NCBI GenBank assembly: GCA_020859745.1
Contig: JAJBVQ010000073.1
Location: forward strand, 1 to 6,188
DNA from: Rikenellaceae bacterium
Lineage (GTDB): Bacteria; Bacteroidota; Bacteroidia; Bacteroidales; Rikenellaceae
DNA length: 6,188 nucleotides
Direction of reading: 5' to 3'
Notes under the pieces: generated by a model
Seen by the model: only the letters and a program-made list of their open reading frames with translations
Database searches by the model: none
What the model was told of the DNA's origin: nothing
Made by a program: the position numbers and the translations under genes
Shown here: positions 1-6,169 of the stretch, piece after piece
Layout: the number at the start of each line of letters is the position of its first letter
Position numbering within the stretch: the first letter of the stretch is position 1

Positions 1-448
1 GGTGTGCAGGGATGCGCGGTGTGCGTTCAATTTTTACCCGCTGGAGGGTTTCGAACCGGTGGTGGTCGATGCGGAGGCGGAGGGAGGCAACGGCGACCTG
101 CTGTCGCGGCTGAAGATGAGGCTGCGGGAGGCGGAGGTGTCGTACGCGATGATCGTGGCGGGTTGCAAGGAGTTGGCGGGGAAATGGTTCGAGGGCTATC
201 CGGCACCGGACTACACCCGTGCTTTGGCCGGGGAGTCGCTTGTTTTCTCTTTGGCGGAGGGCTGGCGGGGCGAGATCTGCCACGCGGCGCTGACGGACGG
301 AGCGGGGGAGCTGGCGGCGTACAAGGTGTACGATCCGTCGCTGCACAACTGGACGATGCTGGCGCTGTCGGTGCGGGGAGCGCAGATCTCGGATTTCCCG
401 GTGAGCAACAAGAGTTTCAACCTCTCCTATTGTGGGCATGATTTATAA
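1..448 (+). CDS. Hydrogenase/complex I-like large subunit, C-terminal part (5' end outside window)
   Basis: This is the C-terminal 148 residues of a large subunit related to group 4 [NiFe] hydrogenases (HyfG/HycE) and NuoD. The open frame enters from the left edge, so the GTG at position 2 is an internal valine codon and not a start. Visible family features are the GDLLSRLKMRLREAE stretch, which matches the 'GDvysR...R..E...S' helix of these proteins, and the tail DPSLHNW...SDFPVSNKSFNLSYCGHDL. In true hydrogenases the corresponding C-terminal motif is DPCxxC, whose two cysteines bind nickel. Here those positions are Ser and Asn, so the NiFe centre should be absent at this end. The protein would sit on the cytoplasmic face of a membrane complex, next to the small subunit encoded downstream. 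The N-terminal CxxC motif cannot be checked because it lies outside the window. Family assignment is firm; the exact complex type is inferred. Confidence 0.85.
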   Translation, partial: VCRDARCAFNFYPLEGFEPVVVDAEAEGGNGDLLSRLKMRLREAEVSYAMIVAGCKELAGKWFEGYPAPDYTRALAGESLVFSLAEGWRGEICHAALTDGAGELAAYKVYDPSLHNWTMLALSVRGAQISDFPVSNKSFNLSYCGHDL

Positions 449-450
449 TC

Positions 451-550
451 AGTCTGAGGGACGAAGCCAGCGAGGCCAAAACCGCAGGTTGCGGGCCTTC
501 GCCGGGGGTGGCTTCGGCCCGGCCGCTTTGCGGCGCAGGTACATAAAAAG
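451..550 (+). repeat. Copy 1 of an intergenic repeat shared with 2511-2583
   Basis: This fills most of the 111-bp gap between the two hydrogenase-like genes. It begins with AGTCTGA. Its right half reads GCTTCGG-n-CC-n-GCCGCT, then a GCCGC/GCGGC hairpin (522-534, loop TTT), then TAC and an A-rich end before G. The spacer at 2511-2583 starts with the same AGTCTGA and has the same order of boxes with a few substitutions and shorter spacing, in the same orientation. The middle parts differ. Two copies in about 6 kb, both between genes, suggest a dispersed repeat. No function is known to me and there is no reading frame. The sharing is seen in the sequence; calling it a family is inference. Confidence 0.5.
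462..516 (+). other. Nested stem-loop in the spacer of the hydrogenase-like operon
   Basis: Three stems nest in one another. The outer stem is CGAAGCCA (462-469) with TGGCTTCG (509-516). The middle stem is CGAGGCC (471-477) with GGCCT-T-CG (494-501), carrying one bulged T. The inner stem is AACC (480-483) with GGTT (487-490) around a GCA loop. An alternative pairing, CGGGCC (493-498 region) with GGCCCG (515-520), would compete with it. The transcript of the upstream gene runs through this, so it could slow transcription, tune expression of the downstream gene, or protect an mRNA end. There is no run of T after it, so it is not a standard intrinsic terminator. It could also simply be part of the repeat element. 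The pairing is seen; the role is unknown. Confidence 0.45.
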
Positions 551-559
551 CGAACAGCT

Positions 560-1369
560 ATGTTATTGACGAGCATTAAAGTGCTGATGCAGCACGGGAC
601 ACAGTATATCCGGCATCTGGATCGAGTGAAGTTGTGCGATGAGTTCCGCGGCCGGCCGGTGCTCCGTTCTGCGGGGCTTACGGCTGCCGCCGGGGCGGAG
701 TTGTGCAGGTTGTGCCCGACGGGGGCAATCTCGTTCGGGCCGGGGCTAACGCTGGATATGGGCAAATGTCTGTTCTGCGGCGAGTGTGCGGTGCGTTTTC
801 CGGAACAGGTGCGCTTTACGAACGATTACAGGCTGGCGTCGCCGACGCGCGAAGGGTTGGACGTGACCGAAGGACAGGCGGCAGGGGAGTGGAATTTCGA
901 CTACAGCGCGGTGCGGCCGGAGATCGGGCGGATGTTCCGGCGGTCGCTGCACCTGCGCGAGGTGTCGGCGGGAGGCGACAACAGTTGCGAGATGGAGTTG
1001 GGGGCGGCGGGGAACGTCAATTTCGACATGGGGCGTTACGGGATCGAGTTCACGGCGTCGCCCAGGCATGCGGACGGGGTGGTGGTGACGGGGCCGGTGA
1101 CGGCGAATATGGCGCGCGAGCTGGAATCGACCTGGCAGGCGGTGCTGGAGCCTAAGGTGTTGATCGCGGTGGGCGGGGATGCTATTTCAGGCGGCCTCTT
1201 CGCTGATTCTCCGGCGGTGAACCGGGAGTTTTTCGAGGTGCACAAGCCGGACTTGTATGTGCCGGGAAATCCGGCCCACCCGATGACGTTCATCACCGGG
1301 GTGCTGGCTTTGATCGGGCACCGTACCGGGACGCCGGCTGCGGCGGAGGATCGGGGGACCGGGGAGTAG
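560..1369 (+). CDS. Ferredoxin domain fused to 20-kDa NADH dehydrogenase/hydrogenase small subunit (HyfI/NuoB-like), reduced cluster set
   Basis: The 269 residues form a two-domain electron-transfer subunit that would partner the large subunit encoded just upstream. Residues 1-100 resemble the HyfH/HycF ferredoxin subunit, with the usual GTQYI...FRGRP start and FTNDYRLASPTRE end. Residues 125-255 are the 20-kDa small-subunit fold: SLHLREVSAGG, RYGIEFTASPRHADG, VTGPVTANM and LYVPGNP. In the ferredoxin part C52-P, C70, C73 and C76 can hold one [4Fe-4S] cluster. The position of the other motif's last cysteine is F80-P81, and the first motif lacks its CxxCxxC, so the second cluster is missing. 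In the small subunit the four ligands of the proximal cluster read D140, C143, D207 and N237, so only one cysteine is left. The frame is intact and the family core is well kept, so this looks like a specialised protein and not decay. The ATG at 560 fits the family N-terminus; no clear Shine-Dalgarno is present. Confidence 0.85.
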   Translation: MLLTSIKVLMQHGTQYIRHLDRVKLCDEFRGRPVLRSAGLTAAAGAELCRLCPTGAISFGPGLTLDMGKCLFCGECAVRFPEQVRFTNDYRLASPTREGLDVTEGQAAGEWNFDYSAVRPEIGRMFRRSLHLREVSAGGDNSCEMELGAAGNVNFDMGRYGIEFTASPRHADGVVVTGPVTANMARELESTWQAVLEPKVLIAVGGDAISGGLFADSPAVNREFFEVHKPDLYVPGNPAHPMTFITGVLALIGHRTGTPAAAEDRGTGE

Positions 1370-1382
1370 CAGCGGTTTTCGT

Positions 1383-2453
1383 TTAACGCCTGATTACGAA
1401 CGTGGCGGCCACAGGATTGTGGTCGCTTTTTTTAAACCCCAGGTCAATGGTCTCGAACGCCACCGGTTCGATCCCCGGCCCGCACAGGGCGAAGTCGAGC
1501 AGGGTCGTAGTGGTGGTCGCCGGGTCGTAAGGCTCGTAGCCGTAGCGGGTGGAAGGGGTCGTGGGATCGTAAACGAAGGTCATGTCGGGCGGAAAGTCGC
1601 GGCGGTCGATCTGCAACGGGCTGAAATGCCGGTCTTCGACGGCGGCCCGGCTGGGCGTGTAGCCCGGCGGGTTGCAGTTCCAGTCGCCCATCGTGACGCT
1701 GTACCTCTTCCCGGCCAGGAAGCTGCTGAGGAAGGCCAGCTCCCCGCTCCGCATATTCCCCGTGTCGTAGGCCGTGTTATGGGTGTTGTTGACGTAGAGC
1801 GTCCGCACGTTCCCGGCGGTGTCCCGCACGGGTATCGCGGCGCTTAAAAGGCACCGCTTGAGGTTGAAAAGCCGCACGGGAAAGGCGAATCCGCCCGGAT
1901 AAGAGTAGCGGGTCACCTCTTCCGGTTTCCAGCGGGTGAGGATCACGACGCCGCTTTCGACGCGCCCCATCGGGCTGGTCAAGGGGATCGGCACGAAGCC
2001 GGAAACGTAGTTGTAACCCCACCAGCCGAAATACCCGGTCAGCGCGGCGCGTATGGAGTCGTATTCGTTCATGCCGTAGCTGCGGCGCGAGTCGAAGTCC
2101 ACCTCCTGCAACAGGATAATATCGGCTTTTTTAGCTGTGGCTTCGCGTTGCAGGAAGGAGATAATGCCGGACAGGTTCTCCCGGGTACGGGCCTCGGTGG
2201 TCCGCATCCGGGTGCCGCCGTCGTAGAAGAAGTCCATGTCGTCACCCAGCCCCGCGTACCCGATGTTCCACGAAACGATCCGCAGGGTGTCCCCCGCCGA
2301 CAAAGTGTCGCAGGTTTCGCCTGGTGATAGGGCGTAAACGGTCTCGACCGGCGCGGGTCTCCATTCACGGGCCCACATCACGGCGATGAATAGCAGGAGC
2401 CCCAAAACGAGGACGCCGACGATACGGATCAGGATGCGGAACAGGCGTTTCAT
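1383..2453 (-). CDS. Membrane-anchored endonuclease/exonuclease/phosphatase (EEP) family hydrolase
   Basis: The 356-residue protein has one N-terminal transmembrane helix (about residues 5-27) and no signal peptidase site. The catalytic domain (about 55-356) therefore probably faces the periplasm, held to the inner membrane. The metal-dependent EEP motifs are all present: SWNIGY with N63, LLQEVDFDS with E117, NNTHN with H225, MGDWNCNP with D257 and N259, LDFAL with D320, and KSDHNPV with D344 and H345. Only the usual GDFN reads GDWN, a mild change. EEP enzymes cut phosphodiester bonds in nucleic acids, phospholipids or inositol phosphates, and the substrate cannot be told from the sequence. 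It follows the LysM protein gene on the same strand after a 154-bp spacer, so it may or may not share its transcript. Its stop lies 13 bp from the stop of the convergent hydrogenase-like gene. Confidence 0.85.
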   Translation of the reverse strand: MKRLFRILIRIVGVLVLGLLLFIAVMWAREWRPAPVETVYALSPGETCDTLSAGDTLRIVSWNIGYAGLGDDMDFFYDGGTRMRTTEARTRENLSGIISFLQREATAKKADIILLQEVDFDSRRSYGMNEYDSIRAALTGYFGWWGYNYVSGFVPIPLTSPMGRVESGVVILTRWKPEEVTRYSYPGGFAFPVRLFNLKRCLLSAAIPVRDTAGNVRTLYVNNTHNTAYDTGNMRSGELAFLSSFLAGKRYSVTMGDWNCNPPGYTPSRAAVEDRHFSPLQIDRRDFPPDMTFVYDPTTPSTRYGYEPYDPATTTTTLLDFALCGPGIEPVAFETIDLGFKKSDHNPVAATFVIRR

Positions 2454-2510
2454 TGGGATGAGGGGGTTACGGTGTAAAGGCTATCTCGTTCGAGCCAGGT
2501 CTCTCGCGTT

Positions 2511-2583
2511 AGTCTGACTGCGGTACCGGCCTCTGCATGGCGCGGAGCTTCGGACCAGCCGCTAAAGCGGGGATTACAAAAGT
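2511..2583 (+). repeat. Copy 2 of an intergenic repeat shared with 451-550
   Basis: This lies in the 154-bp spacer between the LysM protein gene and the EEP gene. Like copy 1 it opens with AGTCTGA. It continues with GCTTCGG (2547-2553), n-CC-n, and a GCCGC/GCGG hairpin (2558-2570), and ends in TAC plus A-rich sequence and G. It is about 27 bp shorter because the middle segment lacks the nested stems of copy 1. It is flanked closely by a 7-bp inverted repeat, TCTCTCG (2500-2506) and CGAGAGA (2584-2590), which has no counterpart around copy 1. The neighbouring genes run on the minus strand, so here the element is antisense to transcription, unlike copy 1. No small ORF, tRNA or convincing promoter was found in the spacer. 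Confidence 0.5.
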
Positions 2584-2607
2584 CGAGAGAGGTGAAAACC
2601 CATGTCC

Positions 2608-4197
2608 TTACCGGATGACCTGTATGGTGTAGTCGGGCCGGAAATTGACGATCGGCCACGCCACGTTCATGTACTTTCCGCCGCCCCCATGCTGCCGGAA
2701 GTCGTAGCCGACCTGCAAAAGCTGCGGATCGTACCCTCGGTTGGCGATGCGGTCTGGCATGTCGGGGCCGAAATGCTTCAGCGCCCCGGCAAAGTAGCGG
2801 ATCACGTCGTAACCCCGGAAAGCATAAGGACTCGGCGTCCCGCCGAACGAGTCGATGTACTCCCGGTAGAACTCCGCCACAGCGGGGTCGCTGCGGTCGG
2901 CGTGGTAAGAGGCCGGATAATGTACGTTGAGCTTGTAGAACAGGTCGAGGTTGATGTTCGGCAGCCACTCCCAGCGCGGGGTGCCGATCACGGTGATGCG
3001 GTAGCGGCCGTTGGTGTTGATCGAGCTGAGGTGGGACAATACCCCCTCCAGCGCGTCCACCCGGTTGACGGGTACGAAGACGATGTTGTCGCGGTCTTTG
3101 TCCAGCGCGGCATTCAGCCGCACGTCCATCGCCTGGCTTTGGTTCCGCACGCCGGTGAAGGAGAGGGTGGAGACCTTGTCGCCGAGCTGCGCTTCGACCA
3201 AGGCGAGCACCGCGGTGTCGGGATGCTCCACATGGTCGATCAAGACGAGGTTGGCATCCGCGCCCGGCGTGCCGAACCGGCCGCCGAACATCTCGAAGAT
3301 CCGGCTAAACGACCGTTCTTCGGTCGGCGGAGCTTCGTAAACGTACGGGTTATCCCCGCTCCCCACCGCGCCGAGCGGGCTGACGACCGGAACGCCTTTT
3401 TCAGCCGCGAATTCGGCCACAGGCCCGAACGCTTCGGCGTAAACCGGCCCGATAATCAGGTTGGCTTTGTCCAGCGTCCCCGACCGGATATGACCGCGCA
3501 CTTTCTCTTCCGATGCCCCGGTGTTCAGGAACCGGACGTTCACGGAGATACCTTCCGCTTTCAAGGCATTCAGTCCCAATAAAATCCCTTTGTAGTATTC
3601 CGAGAACCTGTCGTTGGTCTTCATTCCCGGCTGCATGGGCAGCAGGACGGCCACGTCCAGCGGTGCACCCTTGTCGAACGGGTGCAACCGCCCATTACGG
3701 TCAAAGGTTTGTCCCTCGAAGTCCGGCGCGGCGGCGAGGGTGTCGGTCCGCGTCGAAACTACGGGCCCTTCTTCGATTCGTACCGGCTGGCGCTGGCCGC
3801 CGGGATTCTCCGGCCGCTCAACGGTCGTGGGCGGAACGGACGGCCTTACGCGCTCGATCTGCGGCTGCGGCCGTTCCGGGCTTTGCTCCCCGGCCGATGA
3901 ACCGGCGCCCGCCGTATGCTGTTTCCGGCCCCTTTGCGGGATCAATAAAGTCTGTTTGTTCCGCAGCACGTCCCGCGTCAGGCTGTTGGCTTTCATGATC
4001 TCTTCCTGGCTCACGGCGTATGCCTTGGCTATAGCATACAAGGTCTCCCCTTTCCGGACTTTGTGGATCAGGTACTGCTCGCCGCGGATGGTGATGCTGC
4101 GGTCGGAGAGCCTCACGCTGGTCTGTGCCGCGGCGTCGGGCACGGCCGCGCCGCATAAGAGGAGCAGAAGTGCGATATGCAACAGGTATCGGGCCAT
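2608..4197 (-). CDS. LysM domain protein with C-terminal type 1 periplasmic-binding fold
   Basis: The 529-residue protein is exported. Residues 1-24 are a signal peptide with a long leucine core and a DAAA-Q cleavage site. C15 is preceded by leucines and does not make a good lipobox, so a soluble periplasmic protein is more likely than a lipoprotein. Residues about 43-87 are one LysM domain (VRKGETLYAIAKAYAVS, then LIP), which binds peptidoglycan glycan strands. Residues about 90-178 are a proline- and charge-rich linker. Residues 181-529 have the look of a leucine/amino-acid binding protein fold (AVLLPMQPG, YYKGILLGLNALK, LIIGPVYAEAF, GVPVVSPLG, YAFRGYDVIRYFAGAL). Automatic annotation would call it an ABC substrate-binding protein, yet no permease or ATPase gene is near. 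The same fold occurs in LpoA, the periplasmic activator of a penicillin-binding protein, so a wall-bound sensor or regulator is possible. It starts 6 bp after the exonuclease gene, hence the same operon. Confidence 0.85.
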   Translation of the reverse strand: MARYLLHIALLLLLCGAAVPDAAAQTSVRLSDRSITIRGEQYLIHKVRKGETLYAIAKAYAVSQEEIMKANSLTRDVLRNKQTLLIPQRGRKQHTAGAGSSAGEQSPERPQPQIERVRPSVPPTTVERPENPGGQRQPVRIEEGPVVSTRTDTLAAAPDFEGQTFDRNGRLHPFDKGAPLDVAVLLPMQPGMKTNDRFSEYYKGILLGLNALKAEGISVNVRFLNTGASEEKVRGHIRSGTLDKANLIIGPVYAEAFGPVAEFAAEKGVPVVSPLGAVGSGDNPYVYEAPPTEERSFSRIFEMFGGRFGTPGADANLVLIDHVEHPDTAVLALVEAQLGDKVSTLSFTGVRNQSQAMDVRLNAALDKDRDNIVFVPVNRVDALEGVLSHLSSINTNGRYRITVIGTPRWEWLPNINLDLFYKLNVHYPASYHADRSDPAVAEFYREYIDSFGGTPSPYAFRGYDVIRYFAGALKHFGPDMPDRIANRGYDPQLLQVGYDFRQHGGGGKYMNVAWPIVNFRPDYTIQVIR

Positions 4198-4203
4198 AAA
4201 TGT

Positions 4204-4986
4204 CTATTTTTTCACCGGGTTCGGTGCGGTTTCGAGCCGGAGCCGGGTGAGGACCTGTTTGGTATTGAGGGGAAAATCGCCGTTAAGCATCCAGTTGTAG
4301 TAGCTGGGCTCGGAGGCGAAGACCTCCGCGACGGGGCGCCCTTTGTGCTTGCCGAAATTGAATACCGGCACGTCGTCGTCGTTGAGCACGATGCGCCCCG
4401 CGAAGTCCACGTTGCGGCTCATCCGGGTAAAGTCGGCCAGGAAGTCGACGTCGTTCTCCAGGTCGTCCGGGTAGCGGTCGAGCTGGGCTTTCAGCACGTC
4501 GTAGGTCGCCCGTATATCGGCTTCGGCGGAGTGGGCGTTCTCGATCTCGGAGCCGCAGTAGAATTTATGGGCCGCCGCCAGCGTCCGCTGTTACATCTTG
4601 TGGAAGATGTTCTGCACGTCGACGAATTTCTTGCCGCTCAGGTCGATCTCGACTCCGGCCCGCATAAATTCCTCCACCAGAATAGGGATGTCGAATTTAT
4701 TCGAGTTATAGCCTGCCAAATCCGCCCCTTTAATAAAAGCGGCCAGCGATTTGGCGATCTGCGGGAAGGTCGGGCACTCTTTGACGTCGTCGTCCGTGAT
4801 GCCGTGGATGGCGGTGGACGCTTCCGGAATATGCACGCCGGGGTTAATGCGCCGGGTCTTGACCTCCTCGTCCCCGTTGGGATGCACTTTGATGAGCGAT
4901 ATTTCGACGATGTGGTCTTTGGCCGGATCGACCCCCGTGGATTCGATGTCGAAGAAGATGATCGGGCGTTTGAGCTTCAGTTCCAT
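4204..4986 (-). pseudogene. DEDDh 3'-5' exonuclease (DnaQ/epsilon-like) with ExoX-like C-terminal domain, interrupted by an in-frame stop
   Basis: Read through one TAA (4591-4593, codon 132), this is a continuous 260-codon frame with no shift. The N-terminal part has FFDIESTG (D13, E15), HIVEISLI, STAIHGIT and AGYNSNKFDIPIL (D99). After the stop the frame carries on as QRTLAAAHKFYCGSEIENAH with H152 and D157, the ExoIII motif. A C-terminal region with FNFGKHKGRPVAEVF and YYNWMLNGDFP follows, as in ExoX-type exonucleases. Homologues commonly read HKMEQRTL here, so the TAA most simply replaces a Glu GAA codon by one G-to-T change. The 131-residue product would lack H152 and D157 and should be inactive. 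The part after the stop has only a late in-frame GTG (4497) and no domain start. The intact protein would remove mismatched 3' ends in DNA replication or repair, which fits its place 15 bp behind dnaN. A base-calling error is a real alternative to a true mutation. Confidence 0.8.
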
Positions 4987-5001
4987 AGCGATGCCCCTGC
5001 G

Positions 5002-6135
5002 TTACGCGTTGATCATCATGGGCATCAGCAGCATCAGGAGCGATTCGCCTTCGGTGTCGTTTTCCGACGGGAAAAAGAGGCCCGGACGCGTGGAGTCGGC
5101 CAGCTCGATCGACACTTCCGGCGAGTGGATGTTCCCCAGCAGATCCAGCAGGAACGACGAACGGAAACCGATCTCGATCGGCGAGCCGTCGTAGTTGCAG
5201 CTGATATTGTCCTCGGCCGACGCGGCATAGTCGATGTCCTGCGCCGAGAGGTTGATATTCCCGGCGGTCAGGTCGAGCTTAATCAACTGATTCGCCTGGT
5301 TGGAGCAGACCGACACCCGTTTAATGGAGTTGAGCAGCTCGACGCGGTCCACCAGCACTTTGTTCGGGTTATTGTTCGGAATGACTGCGTTGTAATTGGG
5401 GTAGTTCCCTTCGATCAGCCGGCACACGATCTTGTGTTTGGGCAGGGTGAAGATGGCGTTCTTGTTGTCGAAAGTGACGGTCACCATGTCTTCGGCGTCC
5501 CGCGAAAGCAGGTTTTTGAGCAGGTTGGCCGGCTTTTTGGGCAGGATGAACGACGCTTCCTTGTCCGAGGTGACGTTGGCGTTCTTGAACAGGGCCAGCC
5601 GGTGGGCATCGGTGGCCACGAACGAAATTTCCTTCGGCGACAGGCCGATGTTGATTCCGTTCATCACCGGGCGCAGTTCGTCGTCTGCCGTGGCGAAAAG
5701 CGTCTGGGTGATCCCGTCGCCCAAGGCGGGCGCGGGAATATAGAAGATCGTGGAGGATGTTTCTTCCACGGCCGGCAGCTCCGGATAGCCCAGCCCGGTG
5801 ATCCCCGGAATGCTGAGTTTCCCGGTCTTCCAGCTGATGGTCACTTCCCAGCTCTCCTTGTCGACCGAGATGGTCAGGGGCTGTTCGGAGAACTCCTTGA
5901 TGGAGTCGGTGATGCGGCGCGCCGGTATGGCCACCACGCCGTCGCCGTTCTGGTTGTCCACTTCGAGGGTGGAGATTAGGGTGGTCTCCAGATCGGATGC
6001 GGTGATCTTCAGTTGGTTGCCAGACAGGTCGAACAGGAAATAGTCGAGGATCGGCAGGGTGTTCTTGTTGCTGATGACCTTGCCGATGGACTGGAGGTTG
6101 TTCGACAGCTGGGTGCTGGATATAATGAATTTCAT
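5002..6135 (-). CDS. dnaN: DNA polymerase III beta subunit (sliding clamp)
   Basis: The 377-residue protein is the ring-shaped processivity clamp that tethers DNA polymerase III and many repair proteins to DNA. Recognisable segments are the N-terminus MKFIISSTQLSNNLQSIGKV, LPILDYFLFD (28-37), domain 2 with FVATDAHRLA (172-181), LIEGNYPNYNAVIP (240-253), and the C-terminal LLMPMMINA. The last forms part of the pocket that binds clamp-binding peptides. The length matches the usual 370-380 residues and all three clamp domains are complete. The frame is open for 11 codons further upstream to an alternative start at 6168, but homologues begin at MKFI, and the ATG at 6135 lies just downstream of the predicted promoter. 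There is no Shine-Dalgarno, only A/T-rich sequence before the start, as is usual in Bacteroidota. It is the first gene of the minus-strand group and is followed by the exonuclease gene after 15 bp. Confidence 0.97.
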   Translation of the reverse strand: MKFIISSTQLSNNLQSIGKVISNKNTLPILDYFLFDLSGNQLKITASDLETTLISTLEVDNQNGDGVVAIPARRITDSIKEFSEQPLTISVDKESWEVTISWKTGKLSIPGITGLGYPELPAVEETSSTIFYIPAPALGDGITQTLFATADDELRPVMNGINIGLSPKEISFVATDAHRLALFKNANVTSDKEASFILPKKPANLLKNLLSRDAEDMVTVTFDNKNAIFTLPKHKIVCRLIEGNYPNYNAVIPNNNPNKVLVDRVELLNSIKRVSVCSNQANQLIKLDLTAGNINLSAQDIDYAASAEDNISCNYDGSPIEIGFRSSFLLDLLGNIHSPEVSIELADSTRPGLFFPSENDTEGESLLMLLMPMMINA

Positions 6136-6169
6136 AAAGGGAATATATTTTTCGTTTGACAATACCAAA

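Noticed and set aside
522..550. Intrinsic terminator after the large subunit gene (GCCGC/GCGGC hairpin)
   Set aside because: The stem is short and the sequence after it is A-rich on the plus strand, with no T-run, so it does not fit a terminator for the upstream gene.
2454..2607. A promoter for the EEP gene, or a tRNA, in the 154-bp spacer
   Set aside because: No TTTG/TAnnTTTG pair at the proper distance was found (TAGCCTTTA is off consensus), and no cloverleaf with a T-loop could be drawn.
2450..2968. A 172-codon minus-strand frame crossing the spacer and ending at the EEP start
   Set aside because: It overlaps the C-terminal third of the LysM protein gene in another frame and then reads the repeat-bearing spacer; its composition is Arg/Pro-rich out-of-frame noise.
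2602..3582. A 326-codon plus-strand open frame opposite the LysM/binding-fold gene
   Set aside because: It is a shadow of the minus-strand gene, which has a signal peptide and domains; the plus-strand protein is Arg/Val/His-rich and resembles nothing.
4150..4197. Lipoprotein signal in the LysM protein (LLLLCG)
   Set aside because: The residue before the cysteine is Leu, not Gly, Ala or Ser, while a good signal peptidase I site follows at AAA-Q.
4204..4497. The downstream half of the exonuclease as an independent small gene
   Set aside because: Its only start is a GTG that is an ordinary Val codon inside the family (YDVLKAQ). It lacks the ExoIII motif, which lies before it, and no start signal is seen.
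4177..5979. A 600-codon open frame on the plus strand across the LysM start, exonuclease and dnaN
   Set aside because: It is exactly antisense to three genes with clear homology, runs across their boundaries, and its protein has no recognisable domain. The GC-rich codon use of the real genes leaves few stops on the opposite strand.
6136..6168. Upstream start for dnaN giving 11 extra residues
   Set aside because: Clamp proteins of this group begin at MKFI, and the upstream start would overlap the predicted transcription start next to the -7 box.
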